A DNA stretch of 64,000 nucleotides from Burkholderia paludis (GTDB lineage: Bacteria; Pseudomonadota; Gammaproteobacteria; Burkholderiales; Burkholderiaceae), in contig NZ_JPGL01000033.1 of assembly GCF_000732615.1 (NCBI RefSeq), positions 37,031 to 101,030 of the forward strand. Direction: 5' to 3'. The notes under the pieces were generated by a model that saw only the letters and a list, made by a program, of their open reading frames with translations, searched no databases and was not told the origin of the DNA. Below are positions 50,325 through 58,148 of this stretch, piece by piece; position 1 is the first letter of the stretch; the number at the start of each line of letters is the position of its first letter. Made by a program: the position numbers and the translations under genes.

Positions 50325-50771
50325 ATGACGAAGTCCGAGAAATTGACCACGGTCGCACTGTCCGTATTCCGGTTGAACGGGCAGCTGATCGAATGGGGCA
50401 ATGCCTTTTCCGGGCCGCACGGCCTGACCAGCGCGCGCTGGCAGGTGCTGGGCGCCATCTCGATGGCGCCGGAAGCGCCGACCATCCCGCAGATCGCGGA
50501 TGCGATGGGCATCACGCGGCAGGCGGTGCTGAAGCAGACCAACGTGCTGACCGACGAAGGGCTGATCCGGTCGCTGCCCAACCCCGCGCACAAGCGCTCC
50601 CCGCTGTACGCGCTGACGCCGCGCGGCGACGCGGCCTATCGGGCCGTGGTCGGGCATTGGCAACAGCATGTCCGCGATATCGCCGGCGACTTCACTTCGG
50701 CCGACCTGGATGCCGCCATTCGCGTTCTGTCGGCAATGTCCCGCGCTCACGGCGCCGATACGCCGGCGTGA
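50325..50771 (+). CDS. MarR family transcriptional regulator
   Basis: A 148-residue winged-helix regulator. DNA-binding core: TSARWQVLGAISMAPEAPTIPQIADAMGITRQAVLKQTNVLTDEGLIRSLPNPAHKRSPLYALTPRG with the wing in the last part. Flanking helices form the dimer. The start at 50325 is chosen because family proteins begin there and the palindrome sits just upstream. It is followed by the ABM monooxygenase gene 40 bp later, likely the same transcript and an effector-linked target. Confidence 0.9.
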   Translation: MTKSEKLTTVALSVFRLNGQLIEWGNAFSGPHGLTSARWQVLGAISMAPEAPTIPQIADAMGITRQAVLKQTNVLTDEGLIRSLPNPAHKRSPLYALTPRGDAAYRAVVGHWQQHVRDIAGDFTSADLDAAIRVLSAMSRAHGADTPA

Positions 50772-50811
50772 GCGCCCGATTGCCCCGTCACCCACCACAG
50801 GAGGTGTTCCC

Positions 50812-51180
50812 ATGCCCCGATTCACGCCGATGGATCCGGCCTTTCCGATCCAGCAACAGCTCGCCCTCGACGCGGAGCCCGTCGTCCTCGTCAACCTGTT
50901 CACCCTGGCCCCCGCGGACGAAGCGGACTTCCTCGCCGTGTGGAAGGACGATGCCGAATTCATGAAACGGCAACCAGGATTCATCTCGACGCAACTGCAT
51001 CGCGCGCTCGGCGACAGCCCGACTTACCTGAACTACGCGATCTGGGAATCGACGGCCGCGTTTCGCGCGGCCTTCACGCACCCGGAATTCGTCGCCAAGC
51101 TGTCGGCCTATCCGTCGTCCGCCGTCGCGAGCCCGCACCTGTTCCGGAAAGTCGGCGTAGCCGGGGTTTGCACCGCGTGA
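50812..51180 (+). CDS. Antibiotic-biosynthesis-monooxygenase (ABM) domain protein
   Basis: A 122-residue ferredoxin-like-fold protein. The ABM signature is VVLVNLFTLAPADEADFLAVWKDDAEFMKRQPGFISTQLHRALGDSPTYLNYAIWESTAAFRAAF. Such cofactor-free oxygenases act on quinones, heme or small reactive molecules, often under MarR control. GGAGG precedes the ATG at 50812. Immediately beyond its end the dispersed 67-bp repeats begin. Confidence 0.88.
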   Translation: MPRFTPMDPAFPIQQQLALDAEPVVLVNLFTLAPADEADFLAVWKDDAEFMKRQPGFISTQLHRALGDSPTYLNYAIWESTAAFRAAFTHPEFVAKLSAYPSSAVASPHLFRKVGVAGVCTA

Positions 51181-51246
51181 GGGCATGTGCGAATCGGGCA
51201 TCGTGAGGCAATCGCCGAAGTCCGGCACGCCGGTCGCACCCCCGAC

Positions 51247-51313
51247 TTCTCCACAGAAAATGTTGGCAAGCTTGTGGATATCCTGCGCACCGCGACGCTA
51301 AGCCCTTGATCCG
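51247..51313 (+). repeat. Dispersed 67-bp element, copy R1
   Basis: TTCTCCACAGAAAATGTTGG then CAAGCTTGTGGATATCCTGC, a variable 10-bp stretch, CTAAGCCCTTGATCCG. After it comes GGACTTTGGC, echoing R3 and R4. Confidence 0.85.
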
Positions 51314-51418
51314 ATGGACTTTGGCACGCGTGATGCAGACAGGGACGGGGCCAGCGCCGCGCCGCGCACTGCTTCGCCGCACTTCGCCTCACGACGCCAC
51401 GGTGCCGGCCGTCACGCA

Positions 51419-51486
51419 CTTACCCACAGATTGTGTTGGCAAGCTTGTGGATATCCTGAGCATGCCTGCGCTAACCCGTTGATCGG
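51419..51486 (+). repeat. Dispersed 67-bp element, copy R2
   Basis: CTTACCCACAGATTGTGTTG, then GCAAGCTTGTGGATATCCTG, variable DNA, CTAACCCGTTGATCGG. Same orientation as R1. Confidence 0.85.
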
Positions 51487-51719
51487 ACTACGGTACCTGC
51501 GCCGCGCCACCGTTTCGGCACCGCCCGGCGCGTGCGTGCGCGATGACGGACGAACCGGCGCGACCGCCGCCGTATCGCCCGCGCCTTGACGGCCGCACTC
51601 GTCGCGCTTCAAGATCATGCGAGCCGCACGCGGCCGCGCCTTCCGGGCCTCGCGCGTCGCCCCGACGGGCCGGCCGTTGCGCCGGCTCCGCACCACCAAA
51701 CATCACTCCGAGGAAAGCC

Positions 51720-51920
51720 ATGGAACACTTCACCGCGTGGCAGGTGCTCGTCTCGCTCGTGCTCGTCGTTGTCGTCATCTATCCGTACATCCGCATCGTC
51801 CGGCGCACCGGGCATTCGGGCTGGTGGATCCTGACGATGTTCGTCCCGGTCCTGAACTTCGTCATGTTGTGGGTGTTCGCCTTCGCGCGCTGGCCCAGGG
51901 TCGACGATCGGCAGCCCTGA
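51720..51920 (+). CDS. Small membrane protein, PLDc_N-like
   Basis: A 66-residue protein with one or two spans: WQVLVSLVLVVVVIYPYIRIV, then the signature RTGHSGWWILTMFVPVLNFVMLWVFAFARWP. The G-x-x-x-W...P-V-x-N pattern resembles short phospholipase-D-nuclease N-terminal-type membrane peptides. GAGGAAA precedes the ATG at 51720. It lies between repeat copies R2 and R3. Function unknown. Confidence 0.75.
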   Translation: MEHFTAWQVLVSLVLVVVVIYPYIRIVRRTGHSGWWILTMFVPVLNFVMLWVFAFARWPRVDDRQP

Positions 51921-51944
51921 GCATCGCCATCGCGGCCGCGCGGG

Positions 51945-52012
51945 CTTGTCCACAGATTGTGTTGGCAAGCATGTGGATAGCCTGCGCATAGCACGACCAA
52001 GCACTTGATCCG
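51945..52012 (+). repeat. Dispersed 67-bp element, copy R3
   Basis: CTTGTCCACAGATTGTGTTG, then GCAAGCATGTGGATAGCCTG, variable DNA, CCAAGCACTTGATCCG. Homology with R4 continues to about 52040. Confidence 0.85.
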
Positions 52013-52116
52013 AAAGACTTTGTCCGCATCGCCTCGAATGCGTCACGCGGCCGGCACGGCGCCGCTCGTGCATCGCGTCGCCGCGAGGCGGGCCGCCTTC
52101 CGAGCGGGCGAACCGG

Positions 52117-52184
52117 CTTGTCCACAGATTCTGTTGGCAAGCATGTGGACAGCCTGCGCATACCGCGGCCAAGCGCTTGATCCG
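52117..52184 (+). repeat. Dispersed 67-bp element, copy R4
   Basis: CTTGTCCACAGATTCTGTTG, then GCAAGCATGTGGACAGCCTG, variable DNA, CCAAGCGCTTGATCCG. Followed by the same GAAAGACTTTGTCC as R3. Confidence 0.85.
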
Positions 52185-52255
52185 AAAGACTTTGTCCACG
52201 CCGCCTCAAACGCGGCACGGCGGCCCGCGCCGCACCGGGCGGGGCCGCACGCGGG

Positions 52256-52325
52256 CTTGTCCACACATTGTGTTGGCAAGGATGTGGATATCCTGGGCAT
52301 GTGTGACCTAAGTCGTTGATCGCGC
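52256..52325 (+). repeat. Dispersed 67-bp element, copy R5
   Basis: CTTGTCCACACATTGTGTTG, then GCAAGGATGTGGATATCCTG, variable DNA, CTAAGTCGTTGATCGC. It lies 80 bp beyond the stop of the beta-lactamase gene. Confidence 0.85.
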
Positions 52326-52405
52326 AACGTTTCGACGCGTGGATCACGACTGCGGCACGACCTGCCCGTGCACGACCCCGGGCACGCCGCGCGGTGGCGC
52401 GTCGC

Positions 52406-53356
52406 TCAACCGAACGCCTGGATCACGATGCGCGCGGCCGACGCGATCACGTCCTCCTTCGGCCGCGCATCGGCGCCCGCCTGCGTGTAGTACACGACCA
52501 GCACCGCCGGCGCGCGCGACGGCGACCACACGACGCCGACGTCGTTCGTCGTCCCGTAGTCGCCGGTGCCCGTCTTGTCGGCGACCGTCCATCCGGCCGG
52601 CACGCCCGCGCGGAACCGCTTGCCGCCGACCTGGTTGCCGCGCATCCACGCGACGAGCTGCGCGCGCTGCGCGGCCGGCAACGCATCGCCGAGCATCAGC
52701 GCGCGGACGCTCGCGACCATCGCGGCCGGCGTCGTCGTGTCACGCAGGTCGCCCGGCAGCGCGGTATTCAGTTCGGTTTCCCATCGATCGAGGCGGAACA
52801 CGTCGTCGCCGATCGAACGCGCGTAGGCGGTCACGGCGGACGGGCCGCCGAGCAGCTTCATCAGCAGGTTCGCGGCCGAGTTGTCGCTGTGCTGGAGCGC
52901 GGCTTCGCACAGCGCGGCAACCGTCATGCCCGTGCCGACATGCTGCTCCGTCACCGGCGAATAGTTGACGAGGTCGGCCTTGCCGTAGGTCACGCGCTGC
53001 TGCAGCAACGCCGGACGCTCGACGCTCTGCGCAAGCACCGCCCCGCTCAGCAGCGTCTTGAACGTACTGCAGAACGGGAAGCGTTCGTCGGCGCGATACG
53101 CCGCCTGCCGGCCGCTCGCGACATCGATCGCGCACACGCCGAGACGGCCGCCCGCGTCGCGTTCGAGGTCGGCAAGCAACTGCGCGGCAGCCGCGGGGGC
53201 CACGGCGGCGGCCGCCGCCGCCGCGGCTGCCGTGCGCGCCTCGTCCTGCGTGCCCGGTACGGCGGACTGCCGCGACGCGCACGCGGCGACGGTCAGGACG
53301 AACGGCGCCGTCACGGCGGCCAGCAACAGGGTTCGACGTTGCGATGAATGAGTCAT
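52406..53356 (-). CDS. penA: Class A beta-lactamase, PenA/PenB-like
   Basis: A 316-residue serine beta-lactamase that hydrolyses penicillins and cephalosporins in the periplasm. Active-site elements are S70-x-x-K as CSTFK, S130DN as HSDNSA, E166 in WETELN, and K234TG as DKTGTGDYG. The N-terminus combines a twin arginine (SQRRTLLLAA) with a lipobox (VAAC), so a Tat-exported lipoprotein is likely, as reported for PenA of B. pseudomallei. A run of about ten alanines follows the lipidated Cys. Divergent from a LysR gene with a T-N11-A dyad in between, the standard penA-penR layout. Confidence 0.93.
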   Translation of the reverse strand: MTHSSQRRTLLLAAVTAPFVLTVAACASRQSAVPGTQDEARTAAAAAAAAAVAPAAAAQLLADLERDAGGRLGVCAIDVASGRQAAYRADERFPFCSTFKTLLSGAVLAQSVERPALLQQRVTYGKADLVNYSPVTEQHVGTGMTVAALCEAALQHSDNSAANLLMKLLGGPSAVTAYARSIGDDVFRLDRWETELNTALPGDLRDTTTPAAMVASVRALMLGDALPAAQRAQLVAWMRGNQVGGKRFRAGVPAGWTVADKTGTGDYGTTNDVGVVWSPSRAPAVLVVYYTQAGADARPKEDVIASAARIVIQAFG

Positions 53357-53437
53357 GTCGGTTGTCTCGTGGTGGAATGGAGGCGCAGCGGTGTCGAATA
53401 CACCCGGCCGACGAGACAGCACTATCGGGACTTTACG

Positions 53438-53454
53438 GTTGCCTGACAAGCAAC
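53438..53454. promoter_or_regulatory. LysR-type T-N11-A dyad between penA and penR
   Basis: GTTGC-N7-GCAAC at 53438-53454 contains a perfect T-N11-A motif in the 128-bp divergent promoter region, 30 bp before the regulator start. It is the best candidate for the PenR/AmpR-type binding site. Confidence 0.65.
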
Positions 53455-53484
53455 GATAATTGAGCGCTGACAAAAGAAATTCTT

Positions 53485-54375
53485 ATGACCAAGCTCCGCC
53501 CTCATCTTCCGCTCAATGCGTTGCGCGCGTTCGAATCGTCGGCGCGCCACCTGAACTTCACGCGCGCCGGCCTCGAACTGAGCGTGACCCAGGCGGCGGT
53601 CAGCCAGCAGGTGCGCTCGCTCGAGGAGCGCCTCGGCTGCACGCTGTTTACGCGGCTGCCGCGCGGCCTCGGGCTCACCGACGAGGGACGCGCGCTGCTG
53701 CCGGTGCTGAGCGATGCGTTCAGCCGCATCGAAACGGTGCTCAAGCAGTTCGAAGGCGGGCGTTTCCGTGAAGTGCTGACGCTCGGCGTCGTCGGCACGT
53801 TTGCCATAGGCTGGCTAATGCCGCGCTTGAAGCAGTTCGGCGATACCCACCCGTTCGTCGAGCTGCGGCTGCGGACCAACAACAACGTCGTCGACCTTGC
53901 CGCCGAAGGCCTCGACTTCGCCATCCGTTTCGGCGAAGGCAACTGGCCGGGCACCCGCAACGAGCGCCTGTTCGATGCGCCGCTCTCCGCGCTGTGCGCG
54001 CCGGAAATCGCGCGGCGCCTCGCGCAACCGGCCGATCTCGCCGGGGAAACGCTGCTGCGCTCGTACCGCACCGACGAATGGCTCGGCTGGTTCGACGCCG
54101 CGCAGCTCGCCCCCTGGGCGGTCAACGGGCCCGTGTTCGATTCGTCGCGGCTGATGGCCGAGGCCGCGATGCAGGGCACGGGCGTCGCGCTTGCACCGGC
54201 CTGCATGTTCGCGCGCGAACTGCAGCTCGGCCTGCTCGCGCGGCCGTTCGACATCGACGTGCACACCGGCGGCTACTGGCTCACCTCGCTGAAGTCGAAA
54301 CCGCTCACGCCGGCGATGACGCTGTTTCGCGACTGGATCGCGGCCCAGGCGGCCGACTCGGCGCCGGCCGAATGA
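53485..54375 (+). CDS. penR: LysR-family activator of the beta-lactamase (PenR/AmpR-like)
   Basis: A 296-residue LysR regulator. The N-terminal winged helix (LPLNALRAFESSARHLNFTRAGLELSVTQAAVSQQVRSLEERLGCTLFTRLPRGLGLTDEG) matches the AmpR/PenR/GcvA group, and the effector domain follows (LTLGVVGTFAIGWLMPRLKQF, LDFAIRFGEGNWPG). In AmpR systems muropeptides switch it to activator of the divergent lactamase gene. Divergent from penA with a LysR dyad between. Repeat copy R6 starts 10 bp after its stop. Confidence 0.9.
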   Translation: MTKLRPHLPLNALRAFESSARHLNFTRAGLELSVTQAAVSQQVRSLEERLGCTLFTRLPRGLGLTDEGRALLPVLSDAFSRIETVLKQFEGGRFREVLTLGVVGTFAIGWLMPRLKQFGDTHPFVELRLRTNNNVVDLAAEGLDFAIRFGEGNWPGTRNERLFDAPLSALCAPEIARRLAQPADLAGETLLRSYRTDEWLGWFDAAQLAPWAVNGPVFDSSRLMAEAAMQGTGVALAPACMFARELQLGLLARPFDIDVHTGGYWLTSLKSKPLTPAMTLFRDWIAAQAADSAPAE

Positions 54376-54384
54376 CACCCCCGC

Positions 54385-54453
54385 CTTGTCCACAGAAAGT
54401 GTTGGCAAGGATGTGGATATCCTGGGTACCCGGGGCCTAAGCCATTGATCGCG
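54385..54453 (+). repeat. Dispersed 67-bp element, copy R6
   Basis: CTTGTCCACAGAAAGTGTTG, then GCAAGGATGTGGATATCCTG, variable DNA, CTAAGCCATTGATCGC. Starts 10 bp after the LysR stop codon. Most like R5. Confidence 0.85.
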
Positions 54454-54560
54454 CACGAATTAACGCGCCGACTCAGACATCGGGCAGCCCCTTCTCACGG
54501 GCTTCGCGCGGCCGCCGGCGGCGGCCCGATCCTCAACTGACGCGACGCAATCGATTGAAA

Positions 54561-54628
54561 GTTGTCCACAGATTTTGTTGGCAAGCCTGTGGATATCCTT
54601 CCGGTTCGATGCATAACACGCTGATATA
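54561..54628 (+). repeat. Dispersed 67-bp element, copy R7 (divergent)
   Basis: GTTGTCCACAGATTTTGTTG, then GCAAGCCTGTGGATATCCTT; the 3' half is degraded (ATAACACGCTGATATA). Confidence 0.8.
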
Positions 54629-54726
54629 AAAGGGGATTCGATCCGCGGACCTTGCGCGGTCAATGGCGTGGCAGCGCATGCACTTTCGCACGGCCCCCGC
54701 CGCACCCGCGGCCGGGGGCCGTCCGG

Positions 54727-54793
54727 TTCTCCACAGATTGTGTTGGCAAGCTTGTGGATATCCTGCGCATCGCCCGCCTAACCCGTTGATCGC
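54727..54793 (+). repeat. Dispersed 67-bp element, copy R8
   Basis: TTCTCCACAGATTGTGTTGG, then CAAGCTTGTGGATATCCTGC, variable DNA, CTAACCCGTTGATCGC. Very close to R2. Confidence 0.85.
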
Positions 54794-54871
54794 ACACGGT
54801 TTTGCGCTTCGTCCTCAGGATCGGGCAGCGCCGGTGCGGCCCGTGCGGCAGGCACCGGCGCCCGCCGGGCT

Positions 54872-55123
54872 TCAATGCCGGTCGAGCCCGCCGCGCAACT
54901 CGCTCGCCTTGTCGCGCAGCGCCTCGTAACCCGAGCGTGCGTGCTCGGGCAGGTCGGGATCGCCGATCAGTGCGCCGAGCGTCTCGATCAGGCTGAACAG
55001 GATGCCCTTCGCCGCGCCGACCGCAATGCTCTGCGATTCGATCGACTTGTGCAGGTGGTCGACCGCCGCTTCGAGATTCTCGAGCTTGTGCTCGCTGTCG
55101 TCGGGCCGGTTGTCGGTCGTCAT
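54872..55123 (-). CDS. Conserved-looking small hypothetical protein
   Basis: An 83-residue, mostly helical acidic protein (HKLENLEAAVDHLHKSIESQSIAVGAAKGILFSLIETLGALIGDPDLPEHARSGYEALRDKASELRG). It has the heptad character of a short coiled coil. No domain was recognised. It is co-directional with, and downstream of, the amylo-glucosidase gene (97 bp gap), with an ordinary start at 55123. Confidence 0.65.
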   Translation of the reverse strand: MTTDNRPDDSEHKLENLEAAVDHLHKSIESQSIAVGAAKGILFSLIETLGALIGDPDLPEHARSGYEALRDKASELRGGLDRH

Positions 55124-55219
55124 CGTCTACCTCCGCCATCGTTCAAGGGTCATGTCACGATTCTATGCCGCTGCGCGCGAACGTGGCGCGACATCGCGCA
55201 ACGTTCGCGCGGCCTCGCG

Positions 55220-57439
55220 CTACAGCACCGCGACCACCTTCACGCGCCCCGGCTGCTCCGCCGCCGCGACGACCTGGCCGTCGACGCGGCGGAAGGTGAG
55301 CGACACGGTCTCGTCGCCCACGCGCAACGCGTCGATCCGCAGCCAGTCGACGCCTTCCGGCAGCGCCGGACGCTCGACGCGCACTTCGTGACGAGTCGCG
55401 TCGATGCTCACGCCGAGGCACGCCTGCAGCATCATGAACGGCGCGCCGGCCGCCCACGCCTGCGGCAGACAGGCCACCGGATACGCGGTCGGCGGTTCGC
55501 CGCGCCGGCGCGGGAACCCGCAGAACAGCTCCGGCAAACGCATCTCGAAGCTCACCGCCGCCTCGAACAGCGCGCGCAGCAGGTTCACCGCGGCCGTCTT
55601 GTCGCCGTAGCGCGCGAGCCCGCGCGCGATGAGCGCATTGTCGTGCGGCCACACCGAGCCGTTGTGATACGCCATCGGGTTGAAGCGCGGCTGCCCCGCC
55701 GCAAGCGTGCGGATGCCCCAGCCCGTCTGGAACAGCGTCGAACCGAGCACGCCGGCGACCGCCGCGCCGCGCTCGGCGTCGGGCAACCCGAACGCGAGCA
55801 GGTGGCCCGCGTTCGACGCGAACACGCGGCACAGGTCGCCGTGGCCGTCGAGCGCGATGCCGTAGAAATCGCCTTCCGGCATCCAGAACAGCGCGTCGAC
55901 CTGCTCGCGCAGCGTCTTCGCGCGCAATGCGTAGCGCGTGGCGTCGGCCGCGTGGCCGCGCCGCTGCGAGCACGCCGACATCGCATCGAGCGCCGCGCAC
56001 GCATACGCCTGCACCTCGACGAGCGCGATCGGCCCGTCCGGGAAGCGGCCGTCCGCGTGGAACACCGAATCGTGGCTGTCCTTCCAGCCCTGGTTCGCGA
56101 GGCCGCGCTCCGACGTGCGCTGGTAATCGAGCAGTCCGTAAGGATTGCGGTCGCACTTGTCGATCACCCACTGCGCGGCGCGTTCGAGCGCGGGCCACAG
56201 CTCGTCGATCAGCGCATCGTCGCCGGTGCGTTCGACGTAGGCGCCCGCGAGCACGATGAACAGCGGCGTCGTGTCGACCCCGCCGTAGTACAGCGCGAAC
56301 GGCACCTCGCCCGTCGCGGCCATCTCGCTGCGGCGGAACTCGTGCATGATCTTGCCGGGCTCGGCGTCGCGGAACGCGGACGTCTCGCGCGCCTGGTGCT
56401 CGGCCAGGAACCTCAGCACGCCGCGCGCAAGCGACGGCTGCAGCCACAGCATCTGCAGCGACGTGATCACCGCGTCGCGGCCGAACGGCGTCGAGAACCA
56501 CGGAATGCCCGCGTACGGGTACGGCCCCGTGTCGAGCTGCGTGGTGAGCAGCCCGAGATCCGCGAGCGAGCGGTCGAGCCACGCGTCGAACAGCGGATTG
56601 CCGGTGTTCACGCGCGCCATCGATTCGCGCCGCGCGCGCATCTCGCGGTGCACGCCGACGAGCGCGGTGCGCAACGCGACGCGGCCGCATCCCGGATTGT
56701 CGGCGTGCGCGGGGCCGAGCGTCGCGTCGACGGTCAGGTAGATCGACACGCAGGCCTGCGCGGCGATCGTCAGCGTGTAGTCGGCGCGATCGACCGACAG
56801 CGCGTCGGGCGCCGGCGAGAAATACACGGTCACGTTGCGCTCGACGCTGTCGAGGCCGTCGTAGCGCAACCGCACCGCGCCCGCGTCGACGCGCGGCGCC
56901 GCCACGGCGCCGCGCTTGGGGCGCTGCGTGCCGCGCACTTCGAACATGTCCTTGAAATCGGCCGCGAACGACAGCGACAGCGGCACCTCGGCTTCGCTCG
57001 CGCCGTAGTTCGTCAGCGTCAGCGCTTCGTAAAGCACGTCGCCCGCGAGCACGCGCATCCGCTCGATATGGATCACGCCCTCGGGCGTCTCGTGGCCGCC
57101 GAGCGGCGGCAGCGGGCGGTTCGTCAGGTGCGCGGTGAACGACGCGTTGTCGGCGCTCGTCGCGCCCGACAGCAGCGACGGCGCGCGGCCGCCGAATGTC
57201 AGGCGCCACTTCGACAGCACGCGCATGTCGTCGACGAACAGGCCGTCGTCGTGACCGCCGATGTCGCCGAGCGCGTCGCTGACCACGAACGCGTCGCCGG
57301 ATTTCAATACGTACTGGTTGTTGCGCGCGAGGGCCTGCGGATCGGCTTCGGGCGCGATGAAAGCGGGGCCCGGCGCGGCGGTCGGGGCAGGTTCGACCGG
57401 CGGCGCCTGCGTCGTGGCGGCTTCGGCGTGATTCGGCAT
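55220..57439 (-). CDS. Amylo-alpha-1,6-glucosidase-type glycogen debranching enzyme
   Basis: A 739-residue two-domain protein. The N-terminal beta-sandwich GDE_N domain (YVLKSGDAFVVSDALGDIGGHDDGLFVDDMRVLSKWRLTFGG) is followed by an (alpha/alpha)6-barrel of the GH-type glycogen debranching/trehalase superfamily. That barrel has AGIPWFSTPFGRDAVITSLQML, a catalytic-region QGWKDSHDSVFHADGRFPDGPIALVEVQAYA and PMAYHNGSVWPHDNALIA. It probably hydrolyses alpha-1,6 branch points or related glucans in the cytoplasm. AGGAG lies 7 nt before the ATG at 57439; an open 74-codon extension upstream is not domain-like. Confidence 0.9.
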   Translation of the reverse strand: MPNHAEAATTQAPPVEPAPTAAPGPAFIAPEADPQALARNNQYVLKSGDAFVVSDALGDIGGHDDGLFVDDMRVLSKWRLTFGGRAPSLLSGATSADNASFTAHLTNRPLPPLGGHETPEGVIHIERMRVLAGDVLYEALTLTNYGASEAEVPLSLSFAADFKDMFEVRGTQRPKRGAVAAPRVDAGAVRLRYDGLDSVERNVTVYFSPAPDALSVDRADYTLTIAAQACVSIYLTVDATLGPAHADNPGCGRVALRTALVGVHREMRARRESMARVNTGNPLFDAWLDRSLADLGLLTTQLDTGPYPYAGIPWFSTPFGRDAVITSLQMLWLQPSLARGVLRFLAEHQARETSAFRDAEPGKIMHEFRRSEMAATGEVPFALYYGGVDTTPLFIVLAGAYVERTGDDALIDELWPALERAAQWVIDKCDRNPYGLLDYQRTSERGLANQGWKDSHDSVFHADGRFPDGPIALVEVQAYACAALDAMSACSQRRGHAADATRYALRAKTLREQVDALFWMPEGDFYGIALDGHGDLCRVFASNAGHLLAFGLPDAERGAAVAGVLGSTLFQTGWGIRTLAAGQPRFNPMAYHNGSVWPHDNALIARGLARYGDKTAAVNLLRALFEAAVSFEMRLPELFCGFPRRRGEPPTAYPVACLPQAWAAGAPFMMLQACLGVSIDATRHEVRVERPALPEGVDWLRIDALRVGDETVSLTFRRVDGQVVAAAEQPGRVKVVAVL

Positions 57440-58148
57440 CGATGCTCCTGGGTCGGACGCGACGCGCGGCGCGCATCGCGTGGTTCGCACAGGATAGGCC
57501 AGAACCGCGGACGCGTGCAGCGTCGCTTCGATGACGGATCGATGTCGCTGCGATGTCGCCTCGATGTCCGGCTTCGGTTCGACGCCGTGCTCGATTCGCG
57601 GCGCGCAAAGTCCGTGCCGACATCGAACACGGCGCCGGCCGCCCGCCGTGACCGTGCTCACGCTCGCATCCAGGGCACGGCGGTGACACCGACCCGTTTT
57701 GCCGCGCTCGCGCCAAAAGCTTCATCCGTCCGCCGCCGCTCACGCAAGCGGTGCCTATCTTCACGTGCGCCGAACGCCCCCCGACCACACGCGCACGGAT
57801 GCTTCGTCATGTGCCGACCTGATCGCATGGGTGCTTGCCGAAACCGTCGTTCGCCGATCCTCCACATACACAATATTGATAGGATTACATATTTATTCAA
57901 TGAGAACTTCAATCACCCGGACACCTCGCCTTTCAGGCGGAAACGGCAGTCGCACACGAGTCGTTCATCGCAGGTCTCATACCGGACCGTCGCGCATGCG
58001 ACAGGCACCGCGCGCGGGTTCCCTGCGCTTTTCGGAACGGAAATTGCCATAACGAGCGAGCCAGTACATGCGCTCGTCAAGGCGTGGCCGTACTCGTTGC
58101 AATCAAGAGCAAAGGCCAATGACCTCGCCGACACGGCTCACGTCTCTC
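57440..58148. other. 709-bp gap with a low-GC centre
   Basis: No gene recognised. GC content drops sharply at about 57855-58030, with AT-rich words such as ATATTGATAGGATTACATAT, unlike the flanking core genes. It borders the lower-GC GIY-YIG gene and may be the edge of an acquired segment; no direct repeats, tRNA or integrase were found. Confidence 0.55.

Larger units (their letters stand above)
51181..51719. other. Intergenic region holding repeat copies R1 and R2
   Basis: 539 bp with no gene recognised. It contains two copies of the dispersed element (51247 and 51419) and, at its right end, the leader of a small membrane protein. Confidence 0.6.
51921..52405. other. Intergenic region holding repeat copies R3, R4 and R5
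   Basis: 485 bp with no gene. Three copies of the element lie here spaced by 140-170 bp, and R3 and R4 share an additional 30 bp or so of 3' sequence (GACTTTGTCC onward), suggesting a local duplication. Confidence 0.65.
54376..54871. other. Intergenic region holding repeat copies R6, R7 and R8
   Basis: 496 bp without a gene. Three copies of the dispersed element lie at 54385, 54561 and 54727. Elsewhere the sequence is ordinary; a ctgatataaaag word occurs within R7's right end. Confidence 0.65.

Noticed and set aside
51074..52347. Recurrent minus-strand peptides with YPxACQHNLW-like motifs
   Set aside because: The apparent protein motif is only the translation of the 67-bp DNA repeat in various frames; no consistent gene contains it.
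51247..54793. CRISPR array
   Set aside because: Unit spacing ranges from 140 bp to more than 2 kb, genes lie between copies, and there are no cas genes.
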